Notes under the pieces: model-generated
Told to the model about the DNA's origin: nothing
The model's input: only the letters and a program-made list of their open reading frames with translations
Databases searched by the model: none
Assembly: GCF_023015695.1 (NCBI RefSeq)
Contig: NZ_JALKAS010000002.1
Coordinates: forward strand, 1-64,000
DNA length: 64,000 bases
Origin: Jannaschia sp. S6380
GTDB lineage: Bacteria > Pseudomonadota > Alphaproteobacteria > Rhodobacterales > Rhodobacteraceae
Direction: 5' to 3'
Shown here: positions 45,860 through 55,178 of the stretch, in pieces
How the letters are laid out: every line of letters begins with the position of its first letter
How positions within the stretch are numbered: the first letter of the stretch is position 1
Position numbers and translations under genes: made by a program

Positions 45860-46276
45860 ATGGGGGACGGGATCATAAGGGACGAAACCGGGGCGCAGAG
45901 ACTTCTGGGCTATGTCCTCGACGTGGGCGCGGGGGACGGGCGCGCGCGCTGTCGCTTGACCCTGACCGGGGCGCATACCAATCGGCACGGGGCGCTGCAT
46001 GGCGGGATTGCGGCGGCGATGCTGGACAACGCGCTGGGCGCCACGGCCAGCCTGTCGGTGGACGGGACGGGCCGCGCGCCGTTCCTGACGATCTCGATGA
46101 CGACGCAGTTCCTGGCGCCCGCCCATGCCGGCGACGAACTGGTCGCGACCGGGCGGCTGACGGGGGGCGGGCGGTCCACCCTCTTCGTCGAGGGCGTGCT
46201 GGAACGGTCCGACGGCACCCTGATCGCGACCGCCACCGGCGTCTTCAAGCGCGTCCCGGCGGAGCGCCTGTCGTGA
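45860..46276 (+). CDS. PaaI-type hotdog-fold thioesterase
   Basis: The 138-residue protein has the PaaI signature HTNRHGALHGGIAAAMLDNALG, with the catalytic aspartate in MLDNALG near residue 54, and TISMTTQFLAPAHAGDELVA. Such enzymes hydrolyse acyl-CoA dead-ends to release CoA. It is tightly placed between the acyl-CoA dehydrogenase pair and an enoyl-CoA hydratase, overlapping the latter by 4 bases (GTGA). Confidence 0.87.
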   Translation: MGDGIIRDETGAQRLLGYVLDVGAGDGRARCRLTLTGAHTNRHGALHGGIAAAMLDNALGATASLSVDGTGRAPFLTISMTTQFLAPAHAGDELVATGRLTGGGRSTLFVEGVLERSDGTLIATATGVFKRVPAERLS

Positions 46277-47049
46277 CCGCACGGCTGGAGGATCGAGGCG
46301 ACCGCCTGCTGGTGGTCAACGCGAACACGTCGCGGCGGAACGCGCTGACGCCCGAATATTACGACGTGCTGGCCCGCGCGCTGCAACAGGCCGGGGAGGC
46401 GCGCGTCGCGTCCGTCATCCTGCATGGCGATGGCGGTTATTTCTGCGCGGGCGGCGACCTGACGCAACTGGCCACGCGCCGCGATCTGCCGCGCGACGAA
46501 CGGCTGGCGCGGATCGAGGCGCTGCACGATCTGGTCCGGGGTATCATGGCCTGCCCGGTTCCCGTCATCGCCGCGGTCGAGGGCGGCGCCGCCGGGGCCG
46601 GGGCCTCCATCGCGTTTGCCTGCGACATGATCGTGGCGGATCCGGGCGCGACGTTCACGGCGGCCTATGTCGAGGCGGGGCTCGTGCCCGATGGCGGCCT
46701 GACCGCGAACCTGGCGCGGCACCTGCCGCGCGCGATGCTGATGCGGATGGCCCTGCTGGGCGAGGCGGTGACGGCGGACCGGCTGCATGCACTTGGCGCG
46801 GTCAGTGAAGTTTCGGACGACCCGCTGGCGGCCGCCATGGCACTGGCCGACCGGCTGGCCCAAGGGCCGACGGGGGCGCAGGGGCGGATAAAGGCATTGG
46901 TGAACGCCGCCTACGCCACCGACCCCGCGACGCAGATGGATGCCGAACGCGACGCGATGGCCGAGGCCGTCGCCGCCCCCGAAGCGGCCGAGGGGATCGG
47001 CGCGTTTCTGGCCAAGCGGCGCCCCGATTTCGCGAAGGTCCGCGCATGA
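46273..47049 (+). CDS. Enoyl-CoA hydratase/isomerase family protein
   Basis: The 258-residue crotonase-fold protein has GYFCAGGDLTQLATR near residue 55 (first oxyanion-hole region) and AVEGGAAGAGASIAFACDM near 100 (second). It starts with GTG 46273, overlapping the thioesterase stop. The presence of a stand-alone crotonase beside the fused hydratase-dehydrogenase suggests an isomerase or a ring- or branch-specific step, as PimE may be in the pim operon. Confidence 0.85.
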   Translation: MTARLEDRGDRLLVVNANTSRRNALTPEYYDVLARALQQAGEARVASVILHGDGGYFCAGGDLTQLATRRDLPRDERLARIEALHDLVRGIMACPVPVIAAVEGGAAGAGASIAFACDMIVADPGATFTAAYVEAGLVPDGGLTANLARHLPRAMLMRMALLGEAVTADRLHALGAVSEVSDDPLAAAMALADRLAQGPTGAQGRIKALVNAAYATDPATQMDAERDAMAEAVAAPEAAEGIGAFLAKRRPDFAKVRA

Positions 47050-48056
47050 CCGCCGCCGTCTTCGACACCGCCCTGACGCGTGCCTTCGGCTGCCGTCTGC
47101 CGATCGTCGCGGGCGGGCTGATGTGGCTGTCGGATGCGGCCTACGTGACTGCGTGCGCCCGGGCCGGGATCATCGGCTTCATCACGGCGGCCAGCTTCAA
47201 GGACCCCGCCGACCTGCGGGCCGAGATCGCCCGGGCGCGCGACGCCTGCGGCGACCTGCCGTTCGGGGTCAACGTCTCGATGCTGCCCAAGCTTGTCGAG
47301 GGCGAGACCATCGCCGAGACGTTCCGCCTGATCGCGGGCGAGGGCGTGCGCTTCGTCGAGACGTCGGGCCGCAACCCCGAGCCGTTCCTGCCGATCCTGC
47401 GGGACGCGGGCATCATCGTCCTGCACAAGGTCCCGTCGGTCCGCTTCGCCGTGAAGGCCGAGGCCGTGGGCGTCAACATGGTCTCCATCGTCGGGGCCGA
47501 ATGCGGCGGGCATCCGGGGCTGGACCTGGTCGGGACCGTGGTCAACCAGGCGCTGGCCGAACGACGCCTGACGATCCCGTTCCTGATCGGCGGCGGCATC
47601 GGGGCGGGCAGCCAGATCGTCGGTGCGCTGGCCGCCGGGGCATCGGGCGTGGTCGTGGGCACGCGGTTCCTGGTGGCCGAGGAGCTTGGCGCGCATCGCG
47701 GCTACAAGGACGCCATGGTGGCGGCGACCGAGCGCGACACGATCCTGTCGATGTCGTCGGTCCGCAACACGATCCGGACGCTCGCCAACGACACCGCGCG
47801 TGAGGTCGCACGGTTGGAGCGCGAGGACCCCGACATAGGCATTGCCGCACTGATGCCGCTGGTGTCCGGCGCGATCGGGCGGCAGGCCTATGCCACCGGC
47901 GACGTGTCGAAGGGCATGCTGTCGGCGGGACAGTCATTGGGCCTGACGGACCGGGTGGCGCCCCTGGCGGAGATCGTGGCCGAGCTGGAGGCCGAGGCGA
48001 AGGTCGCGCTGGCGCGGCTGGGCGTGCCGGCAGCGGCGGCGAAGGCGGCGGAATGA
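47046..48056 (+). CDS. NAD(P)H-flavin nitronate monooxygenase / 2-nitropropane dioxygenase family
   Basis: The 336-residue TIM-barrel flavoprotein has LPIVAGGLMWLSDAAYVTAC, GVNVSMLPK, the histidine-containing GAECGGHPGLDLVG near 155, and IGGGIGAGSQIVGALAAGASGVVVGT near 190. The family includes nitronate monooxygenases and trans-2-enoyl reductases of the FabK type. In a beta-oxidation operon it may reduce or oxidise an acyl-CoA intermediate rather than a nitronate. ATGA overlaps on both sides place it firmly in the operon. Confidence 0.82.
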   Translation: MTAAVFDTALTRAFGCRLPIVAGGLMWLSDAAYVTACARAGIIGFITAASFKDPADLRAEIARARDACGDLPFGVNVSMLPKLVEGETIAETFRLIAGEGVRFVETSGRNPEPFLPILRDAGIIVLHKVPSVRFAVKAEAVGVNMVSIVGAECGGHPGLDLVGTVVNQALAERRLTIPFLIGGGIGAGSQIVGALAAGASGVVVGTRFLVAEELGAHRGYKDAMVAATERDTILSMSSVRNTIRTLANDTAREVARLEREDPDIGIAALMPLVSGAIGRQAYATGDVSKGMLSAGQSLGLTDRVAPLAEIVAELEAEAKVALARLGVPAAAAKAAE

Positions 48057-49564
48057 GCGGCGGGCAGATACACGACCTGGTCGACGCGCGGGCCCGCGAT
48101 ATGCCCGACGCGACCGCGGTGCAGGAGCCAGGCGGCACCGGGCTTTCCTTCGCGGACTATGCCCGGGAGATCGGCCGGGCGGCCGAGATGCTGGAGGGGG
48201 CGGGCCTGCGCCCCGGTGACCGGATGGCGCTGGTGGCCGAGAACGGCGTGGCGGCTGCCGTGATGATCTTCGCGGCCAGCCGGTTGGGGGCCGTCGCCGT
48301 GCCTGTCAACGCACGGATGAGCGGCGCCGAGATCGCCCGGATCGTTGCCCATGCGGGGCCGCGCGTGATCGCCTATACGGTCGATGCCTCTCCCGACGCG
48401 GAGGCTCATGCCCATGCGGCGGGGGCCGGGATCCGGCAGGTCGCCGGCAAGCGCGTGGCGCTGTCGGGCGTCGGGGCCGGCGCCGCGCCTGCCCCCGACG
48501 CCGACACGGCGGTCATCCTCTATACCACCGGCACGACCGGCGACCCGAAAGGCGTCATGCTGAGCCACGACAACCTGCGTTTCGCCGGCCGCACCTCGGC
48601 CGAGCTGCGCGGCATGCGCGCGGGCGATCTGGTCTACGGCGTGCTGCCGATGACGCATGTGTTCGGGCTGGCCTCGATGCTTATGGCGGCGGCGCATGCG
48701 GGCGCGGGCCTGCGGTTCGAGGCGCGGTTCCGGCCCGAGCGGTTGTACGATGCGCTGCTGGACGGCGTCACGATCTTTCCGGCGGTGCCGCAGATGCATG
48801 CCCTGCTGATGGCCCATGTGAAGGAGCGGGGCCTCGACCGGCTAGAGGAGAGCGCACTGCGCTACGTCTCCTCGGGTGCGGCGCCGCTGGACCCGACCTG
48901 GAAGCGTAAGGCCGAGGCATTCTATGGCTTGGCGCTGCAGAACGGCTACGGGATGACCGAATCGACCGCCGGCATCTGCGGCACCCGCAATCCGATCGGC
49001 ACGCCCGATGTCAGCGTCGGGCCGCCCCTACCGGGGATCGAGATCCGGTTGGACCCCTCCGTCGGCGGCGAGGCCCCCGATGTCGGCGAGATCCTGACGC
49101 GTGGCCCGCACGTGATGACGGGCTACTATCGCAACCCCGAGGAGACGGCGCGCGTTCTGGATCGGGATGGCTGGCTGCGGACCGGCGATCTGGGCCGGAT
49201 CGACGATGGCGGCCGTCTTCACGTCGTCGGGCGCTGCAAGGAGTTGATCATCCGCGGCGGCTTCAATGTCTATCCGCCCGAGGTGGAGGCGGCGCTGAAC
49301 GACCATCCCGACGTGATCCAGTCGGCAGTGATCGGGCGCCGGGTCGAAGGCGACGAGGAGGTTCTGGCCTTCGTCCAATGCGCCGACCCCGCGACGCTCT
49401 CGCCCGATGCGCTGCGCGACTTCGTGGGGGCGCGGCTGTCGGCCTACAAGCGGCCCTCGCGGATCGTCCTGGCCCGGGAGTTGCCGGCGGCGCCGACGGG
49501 AAAGATACTGAAACACAGGCTGACGGCGTTCTTCGCCGACCGCCTGTCCGATACGGAGGAATAG
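48053..49564 (+). CDS. Acyl-CoA synthetase (AMP-forming; PimA-like candidate)
   Basis: The 503-residue ligase has [17 protein letters not shown] near residue 158, [32 protein letters not shown] and the C-terminal lysine in [13 protein letters not shown]. It activates the imported acid to its CoA thioester before beta-oxidation. It overlaps the NMO gene by 4 bases and is two bases from the gcdH start region. In the pimelate operon the corresponding ligase is PimA. Confidence 0.88.
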   Translation: MSGGQIHDLVDARARDMPDATAVQEPGGTGLSFADYAREIGRAAEMLEGAGLRPGDRMALVAENGVAAAVMIFAASRLGAVAVPVNARMSGAEIARIVAHAGPRVIAYTVDASPDAEAHAHAAGAGIRQVAGKRVALSGVGAGAAPAPDADTAVILYTTGTTGDPKGVMLSHDNLRFAGRTSAELRGMRAGDLVYGVLPMTHVFGLASMLMAAAHAGAGLRFEARFRPERLYDALLDGVTIFPAVPQMHALLMAHVKERGLDRLEESALRYVSSGAAPLDPTWKRKAEAFYGLALQNGYGMTESTAGICGTRNPIGTPDVSVGPPLPGIEIRLDPSVGGEAPDVGEILTRGPHVMTGYYRNPEETARVLDRDGWLRTGDLGRIDDGGRLHVVGRCKELIIRGGFNVYPPEVEAALNDHPDVIQSAVIGRRVEGDEEVLAFVQCADPATLSPDALRDFVGARLSAYKRPSRIVLARELPAAPTGKILKHRLTAFFADRLSDTEE

Positions 49565-49566
49565 AG

Positions 49567-50784
49567 ATGCCCAAGGACACCACGGCCCCGGGTTTCGGCC
49601 CCGACCTCGCATCGTTCGACTGGTCCGACCCCCTGCGGCTGGAGGATGCGCTTTCGGAGGACGAGCGGATGCTGCGGGATGCCGCGCGGGCCTTCGCCGA
49701 GGCCGAACTGGCCCCGATCGTGCGCGAGGCCTATGCCGCCGAGACGGTGAACCCCGGCCTGTTCCCGAAGATGGGCGCGGCGGGCCTGCTGGGGGCGACG
49801 TTGCCCGAGGAGTATGGCGGCCTTGGCGCAGGCTACGTCACCTACGGCCTGATCGCGCGCGAGATCGAGCGGGTCGATTCGGGCTATCGGTCGATGATGT
49901 CGGTGCAGTCGTCGCTGGTGATCTATCCGATCCACGCCTACGGGTCCGAGGAACAGCGGCGGAAATACCTTCCGGGCCTCGCCTCGGGCGAGCTGATCGG
50001 CTGTTTCGGGCTGACCGAGCCCGATGCCGGCTCGGACCCCGGGTCGATGAAGACGCGGGCGGTCAGGACCGATGGCGGCTACCGGATCAGCGGATCGAAG
50101 ATGTGGATCTCGAACGCGCCGTTCGCGGACGTGTTCGTGGTCTGGGCCAAGTCCGACGCGCATGAGGGCAAGATCCGCGGCTTCGTGCTGGAGAAGGGCA
50201 TGGCAGGTTTGTCGGCGCCGAAGATCGCGGGCAAGCAGTCGCTGCGCGCCTCGACCACGGGCGAGATCGTGATGGACGGGGTCGAGGTCGGTGAGGACGC
50301 GCTGCTGCCGAACGTGTCCGGCCTGAAGGGACCGTTCGGCTGCCTCAACCGGGCGCGTTACGGCATCGCCTGGGGCGTCATGGGCGCGGCCGAATGGTGC
50401 TGGCAAGCGGCGCGACAATACGGGCTGGACCGCAAGCAGTTCGGGCGGCCCCTGGCGCAGACGCAGCTGTTCCAGAAGAAGCTGGCGGACATGCAGACCG
50501 ACATCGCGCTGGGTCTTCAGGGCGCATTGCAGGTGGGTCGGCTGATGGAATCGGGGCGCGCGGCGCCCGAGATGATCAGCCTCATCAAGCGCAACAATTG
50601 CGGGCGGGCGCTCGACGTGGCGCGGCTGGCCCGCGACATGCATGGCGGCAACGGCATCTCGGAGGAGTACGGCGTGATCCGGCACATGATGAACCTCGAG
50701 ACGGTGAACACCTACGAGGGCACGCATGACGTCCACGCCCTGATCCTCGGCCGCGCGCAGACCGGGTTGCAGGCGTTCTTCTAG
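49567..50784 (+). CDS. gcdH: Glutaryl-CoA dehydrogenase
   Basis: The 405-residue protein opens [19 protein letters not shown], the GcdH N-terminus, and has [59 protein letters not shown], and the catalytic glutamate in [17 protein letters not shown]. It oxidises and decarboxylates glutaryl-CoA to crotonyl-CoA, which the upstream hydratase-dehydrogenase and thiolase would finish to acetyl-CoA. It is the last gene of the operon and ends 11 bases before the convergent SH3-domain gene. Confidence 0.9.
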   Translation: MPKDTTAPGFGPDLASFDWSDPLRLEDALSEDERMLRDAARAFAEAELAPIVREAYAAETVNPGLFPKMGAAGLLGATLPEEYGGLGAGYVTYGLIAREIERVDSGYRSMMSVQSSLVIYPIHAYGSEEQRRKYLPGLASGELIGCFGLTEPDAGSDPGSMKTRAVRTDGGYRISGSKMWISNAPFADVFVVWAKSDAHEGKIRGFVLEKGMAGLSAPKIAGKQSLRASTTGEIVMDGVEVGEDALLPNVSGLKGPFGCLNRARYGIAWGVMGAAEWCWQAARQYGLDRKQFGRPLAQTQLFQKKLADMQTDIALGLQGALQVGRLMESGRAAPEMISLIKRNNCGRALDVARLARDMHGGNGISEEYGVIRHMMNLETVNTYEGTHDVHALILGRAQTGLQAFF

Positions 50785-50795
50785 GCCGCCCCGGT

Positions 50796-51407
50796 TCAGC
50801 GGGCGGGGTCGAGCGTGCAGCAGCCCGACAGGACCTCCGCGCCCAGGACGGCGTCCAGGGCCAGACCCCATTCCGCATCCGACATTCCGTCGGAGCAGGC
50901 GCGGGCCGACAGGATGCCGGTCATGGGCATGCGGTCGATCGTGGCCACGAGGCCATGCCGGTCGCGCCGCGCCGTCGCGCCGAGGCGGGCGATCACGGTT
51001 CCGTCGGCCGCGCCCTCGGGAGTGGACCATTCGATGACGTCGCCGTCGAGGCGCAGCGACCAGAACGGTTCGGTCCCGAAACAGGCGCGGATCTCGGGGA
51101 AGGCGCCCGCCCATTGCCCCGGACCCCGATCCAGGTAGCGCATCGAGACCCAGCCCATGCCCCCGTCCCGGTTGACGAGGCCCCAGCGTTCGTCGGGCGT
51201 GGTGCGCAGGACCTCCACCCCCCTGCGGTCGGGGGCCAGTCGGCCGACGATGTCCGAGCGGGCATCCGGCGCGCGGCGAATGTTGAGGACGTCGTCCGCC
51301 GCCACGCCCGCCACGTCATGCAGGGCGGGCCAGGCATCCTGCGTCGCCTGCACGGGCGCACCCGCCGCGAGCGACAGCAGGATCAGGCTCAGCGCGCGGC
51401 GAACCAC
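50796..51407 (-). CDS. Secreted bacterial SH3-domain protein
   Basis: The 203-residue protein has a signal peptide (ALSLILLSLAAGAPVQA) and an SH3b domain, VLNIRRAPDARSDIVGRL to GWVSMRYLDR (about residues 35-95), followed by a CFGTEPFWSLRLDG segment of a COG3650-like beta domain. GTG at 51407 is the likely start and lies 19 bases inside the end of the upstream permease gene, so the two are co-transcribed. SH3b domains bind peptidoglycan or proteins in the periplasm; the role is unknown. Confidence 0.72.
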   Translation of the reverse strand: MVRRALSLILLSLAAGAPVQATQDAWPALHDVAGVAADDVLNIRRAPDARSDIVGRLAPDRRGVEVLRTTPDERWGLVNRDGGMGWVSMRYLDRGPGQWAGAFPEIRACFGTEPFWSLRLDGDVIEWSTPEGAADGTVIARLGATARRDRHGLVATIDRMPMTGILSARACSDGMSDAEWGLALDAVLGAEVLSGCCTLDPAR

Positions 51408-52210
51408 GACAGCGACGTCCGGCGGCGGGTGTAGAACTCGCCCATCAATCCGATCACCAGCAGCACGGTCCCGACGATCAGCGGATAGTGCCAGTCGGTG
51501 TAATGCGGGTTGTAGTTGATGAAGGTATAGCCGCGCGCCTGGTCGATCGCATGGAAGAGCGGGTTCCAGTCGAAGAACGGAAGGAGCGTCGAGGGCAGCG
51601 TGTTGGCGACGAACATCTTGCCCGAGGCGATCATGTTGACCCGCGCATAGACGGAGTTCACGACGGTCACGAGGTTCGGGAACCACGGCTTGACCGCCAG
51701 CAGGACCATGCCGATCGCCACACCCACGAACCAGGCCAGCAGGAACATCATCGCGGCCCCGGCCGGATCGAAGATCTCGATCGGGTGCCAGGCGACATGC
51801 ACGCCGAACAGGATCAGGAACATCGACAGCGTCTGCAGGTAGAGCGACGACAGCGCCGCCGCCGTGATCGCGATGGCGGTGTTCATCGGCGCGTGCTTCA
51901 TCATCGGCGAGGTCGGCCCCTCGGAGCCCACCACCGCGCCCATGGCCTTGATGTGGGTCATGAACAGGAAGATGCCGGTCATGATGTAGAGGACGAAATC
52001 CCCGCGGATCGCGTTGCCGCGCAGGCCGAGCACGGTGAACATGATGACGAAGGCGGCGATGAAGATCACCGATTGCAGCACGTTCATCATCAGGGCCATC
52101 AGGCCGCTGCCGTATCCCTTGCGCGTGTTGCGCACCGTCGCGTGGAATATCAGCTCGCCCAGCGTGAAGGCCCGGGTCATGGCCGTGTCGCGGCGTTCGA
52201 TCCTGAACAT
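51389..52210 (-). CDS. ABC-2-type polysaccharide export permease (KpsM-like)
   Basis: The 273-residue protein has six hydrophobic segments and the ABC-2 pattern of capsule and O-antigen exporters, with short amphipathic N-terminus (FTLGELIFHATVRNTRKGYG), GIFLFMTHIKAMGAV, and WNPLFHAIDQARGYTFINYN, the C-terminal interface motif. GAAGGA precedes ATG 52210. The partner ATPase (KpsT-type) is not next to it within the window. It lies beside glycan and sulfate-recycling genes, which supports a surface polysaccharide role. Confidence 0.85.
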   Translation of the reverse strand: MFRIERRDTAMTRAFTLGELIFHATVRNTRKGYGSGLMALMMNVLQSVIFIAAFVIMFTVLGLRGNAIRGDFVLYIMTGIFLFMTHIKAMGAVVGSEGPTSPMMKHAPMNTAIAITAAALSSLYLQTLSMFLILFGVHVAWHPIEIFDPAGAAMMFLLAWFVGVAIGMVLLAVKPWFPNLVTVVNSVYARVNMIASGKMFVANTLPSTLLPFFDWNPLFHAIDQARGYTFINYNPHYTDWHYPLIVGTVLLVIGLMGEFYTRRRTSLSWFAAR

Positions 52211-52294
52211 GGCGTTCCTTCGCAGCTTGCCCCGGGACGGGACGATATCATAAGCGTGCCCCGGTACGAAGGGCCCGGAGGAGCGGACGTAGCG

Positions 52295-53092
52295 ATGGAT
52301 TTCGACGAAATGATGATGACCCTGCGCCGCCTGGCGCTGGAGGCCGGGGACCGGATCATGGAGATCTACGGCTCGGACGACATGGGGGTCCGGTCGAAAT
52401 CCGACGAAAGCCCGGTCACCCTGGCGGACGAGGCCGCGGATGCGGTGATCTCGGCCGGGTTGCGCGCGGCCTATCCCGACGCGGCCCTCGTGACGGAGGA
52501 GCAGGCGCAGACGCATGGTCAGACCGTGTCAGATTTCTTCATCGTCGATCCGCTGGACGGCACCAAGGAGTTCGTGCAGCGCCGCGGCGACTTCACCGTC
52601 AATATCGCCTGGATCGAAGGGGGCGTGCCGATCCGCGGCGTCGTCTATGCGCCCGCCAAGGCGCGGCTGTTCTGGACCCGGGCCGACGGCGCTTCGGTCG
52701 AGGAGACGGGACCCTTCGACATGGACGCCCCGGGGCGCTGCACACCCATCCATGTCACGAAACCGGACGATTCCGCGCTGATGGTTGTTGCATCGAAGTC
52801 GCATCGCGACGCGGCGACGGACGAATATATCGGCCGATACGCGGTTCGGGACATGAAATCGGCCGGTTCGTCGCTCAAGTTCTGCCTCGTCGCGACCGGG
52901 GAGGCGGACTTGTATCCGCGGCTCGGGCGCACGATGGAATGGGACACCGCGGCGGGTCACGCCGTCCTGTCCGGAGCGGGCGGGCGCGTCGTCCGCTTCG
53001 ACGATCACACGCCGCTGGCCTATGGCAAGCCCGGCTTCGAGAACCCCTTTTTCATCGCCCATGCGCCGGGCGTGACGCTCAAGGCGGGCTGA
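52295..53092 (+). CDS. cysQ: 3'(2'),5'-bisphosphate nucleotidase CysQ
   Basis: The 265-residue phosphatase of the inositol monophosphatase family has VTEEQ (metal-binding glutamate), IVDPLDGTKEFVQRRGDFTVN with the DxxDGT metal site near residue 88, and MEWDTAAGHAVLSGAGG near residue 215. CysQ hydrolyses PAP, the by-product of PAPS sulfotransferases and sulfate reduction, and so keeps sulfation going. It is the functional partner of the five sulfotransferases here. It is divergent from the export permease. Confidence 0.9.
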   Translation: MDFDEMMMTLRRLALEAGDRIMEIYGSDDMGVRSKSDESPVTLADEAADAVISAGLRAAYPDAALVTEEQAQTHGQTVSDFFIVDPLDGTKEFVQRRGDFTVNIAWIEGGVPIRGVVYAPAKARLFWTRADGASVEETGPFDMDAPGRCTPIHVTKPDDSALMVVASKSHRDAATDEYIGRYAVRDMKSAGSSLKFCLVATGEADLYPRLGRTMEWDTAAGHAVLSGAGGRVVRFDDHTPLAYGKPGFENPFFIAHAPGVTLKAG

Positions 53093-53125
53093 TCCGCGCA
53101 CCGGCCCCGAGAGGATTTTTTCACG

Positions 53126-54016
53126 ATGACACGCAAGGTTACCAAGGCCATCTTCCCCGTCGCCGGGCTGGGCACCCGATTCCTGCCGGCGACCAAGTCC
53201 GTCCCCAAGGAGATCATGACCCTGGTGGACCGGCCGTTGATCCAATACGCGATCGACGAGGCCCGCGCCGCCGGGATCGAGGAGTTCGTCTTCATCACCT
53301 CGCGCGGGAAATCGGCGCTGAGCGATTATTTCGACGACAGCCCGATCCTCGAGGCCGAGCTGGAGCGCAAGAATAAGCCCGAACTGCTCGAGGCGTTGCG
53401 CCGGACCAACATGGAGAGCGGGCAGATCGCCTATGTCCGCCAGGCCCGCGCCCGGGGCCTGGGCCATGCGGTCGCCTGCGCGCGGCGGCTCGTCCATGAC
53501 GAACCCTTCGCCGTGATCCTGCCCGACGACGTCATCGCCGCCGACACGCCCTGCTTGCAGCAGATGGTCGAAGCCTATGCCGAAACCGGAGGCAGCATGG
53601 TCGCCGCGATGGAGGTAGCGCCCGAGAAGACCTCCTCCTACGGGATCCTGGACGTCGAGGATGCCGGCAAGCAGACGATGAAGGTCCGGGCCATGGTCGA
53701 GAAGCCCGCCGCCGAGGACGCGCCGTCGAACCTGGCCGTGATCGGGCGCTACATCCTCAGCCCACGGGTGATGCAGAACCTCAACGGGCTGGATGCCGGT
53801 GCGGGCGGCGAGATCCAGCTGACGGACGCCATCGCCGGCGAGATCGACGGCGGCGAGGGCGTACACGGATATCGTTTCGAGGGGCAGCGCTACGATTGCG
53901 GGTCCAAGGCCGGGTTCCTGCAAGCCACGGTGGCCTTCGGCCTGGCGCGCCCGGATCTGCGGGACGAACTGGCCGCCTTCATCGCCGAGCTGAACCTCAG
54001 CCAGGGTCAGTCCTGA
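53126..54016 (+). CDS. galU: UTP-glucose-1-phosphate uridylyltransferase
   Basis: The 296-residue nucleotidyltransferase has the N-terminal signature FPVAGLGTRFLPATKSVPKE and LPDDVIAADTPCLQQM, GEIQLTDAIA and the YDCGSKAGFLQATVAFGLARPD end of GalU/ExoN. It makes UDP-glucose for exopolysaccharide and glycolipid synthesis. GAGAGGA precedes ATG 53126, and the next glycosyltransferase follows after 5 bases, so precursor supply and use are co-expressed. Confidence 0.95.
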   Translation: MTRKVTKAIFPVAGLGTRFLPATKSVPKEIMTLVDRPLIQYAIDEARAAGIEEFVFITSRGKSALSDYFDDSPILEAELERKNKPELLEALRRTNMESGQIAYVRQARARGLGHAVACARRLVHDEPFAVILPDDVIAADTPCLQQMVEAYAETGGSMVAAMEVAPEKTSSYGILDVEDAGKQTMKVRAMVEKPAAEDAPSNLAVIGRYILSPRVMQNLNGLDAGAGGEIQLTDAIAGEIDGGEGVHGYRFEGQRYDCGSKAGFLQATVAFGLARPDLRDELAAFIAELNLSQGQS

Positions 54017-54021
54017 CGGCG

Positions 54022-55044
54022 ATGACCGGGGCGGTGGCCGTGCGGACGGCCTACGCGCTGCGTTGGCGACGGCGCCGTCTGCTGGCGCGCGCCTTCGTCA
54101 AGCGCCGCCAGCTGATGGCCCGGACCGACCGGACCGGGGCGATCGAGACGGGCGACATCCTCGCCTTTGCCACCATGCGCAACGAGATGGGGCGGCTGCC
54201 CGGCTTTCTGGACCACTACCGCCGGCTGGGCGTCGATCACTTTCTGATCGTGGACAACGGTAGCGACGATGGGACCGACACCTGCCTGTCCGAACAGCGC
54301 GACGTGTCGGTCTGGACGACGCGTCGCAGCTACAAGGCCGCGCGGTTCGGCATGGACTGGATCACGCGTCTGCTGGCGCGGCACGGGCACGGGCACTGGT
54401 GCCTGACGGTCGATGCGGACGAGTTGCTGGTCTATGCCCATCACGACCGGCGCGACCTGCGCGCGCTGACCGACTGGCTGGACCTTACGGGTCGGGCGTC
54501 GATGGGCGCCATGATGCTGGACATGTATCCGCGCGGTGCGCTGGACCGACCGGATGCCGCGCCGGACGCCGACCCGCGGACGGTCCTGCCCTGGTTCGAT
54601 GCCGGCAACTACGTCATGGTCCGGCAGCCCAGGCTCCAGAACCTCTGGCTGCAGGGCGGGGTGCGCGCGCGATGCTTCTTCGCGGCCGACCCGCGCCGGG
54701 CGCCGACCCTGTCGAAGGTGCCGCTGGTGCGGTGGAACCGTCGATATGCCTATGTCACATCGACGCATGCGCTGCTGCCGCGGCGGCTGAACCACGTCTA
54801 TGCCGACGAGGGGGGCGAGGCGCCGACCGGCGTCCTGCTGCACACGAAGTTCCTGCCGCAGATCGTGCAGAAGTCCGCCGAGGAGAAGCGCAGACGGGAA
54901 CATTTCGAGAATTCCGACCTCTATGAGGCGTATTACGAGGCTCTGACCGAGGCGCCTGTCCTGTGGTGCGAGGCGTCGACACGCTATCAGGGCTGGCGGC
55001 AGTTGGAGGGCCTGGGCCTGCTGTCGCGAGGTGGATGGGACTGA
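54022..55044 (+). CDS. Glycosyltransferase family 2-like protein (Glyco_tranf_2_4), first of tandem pair
   Basis: The 340-residue protein has the 'act-only' GT2 core FATMRNEMGRLPGFLDHYRRLG near residue 50, IVDNGSDDGTD and LTVDADELLVYAHHD (DxD near residue 130), WMD-type middle, and a C-terminal WRQLEGLGLLSRGGWD. It is similar to the next gene throughout and to roseobacter proteins of unknown acceptor. It follows galU by 5 bases. It probably transfers a hexose onto a surface glycan. Confidence 0.8.
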   Translation: MTGAVAVRTAYALRWRRRRLLARAFVKRRQLMARTDRTGAIETGDILAFATMRNEMGRLPGFLDHYRRLGVDHFLIVDNGSDDGTDTCLSEQRDVSVWTTRRSYKAARFGMDWITRLLARHGHGHWCLTVDADELLVYAHHDRRDLRALTDWLDLTGRASMGAMMLDMYPRGALDRPDAAPDADPRTVLPWFDAGNYVMVRQPRLQNLWLQGGVRARCFFAADPRRAPTLSKVPLVRWNRRYAYVTSTHALLPRRLNHVYADEGGEAPTGVLLHTKFLPQIVQKSAEEKRRREHFENSDLYEAYYEALTEAPVLWCEASTRYQGWRQLEGLGLLSRGGWD

Positions 55045-55178
55045 GCCTTCAACAGTTGCGAAATGGAATCAGGTGAAACTCTGGCGACGCCCGTCCGTTG
55101 CTTCGATGGGACAAATGCTGGTGAAGTCGCGCAGGCACGGTCTATCGGCGCCGGCGCAGGAAGGGACGGAACGACGAC

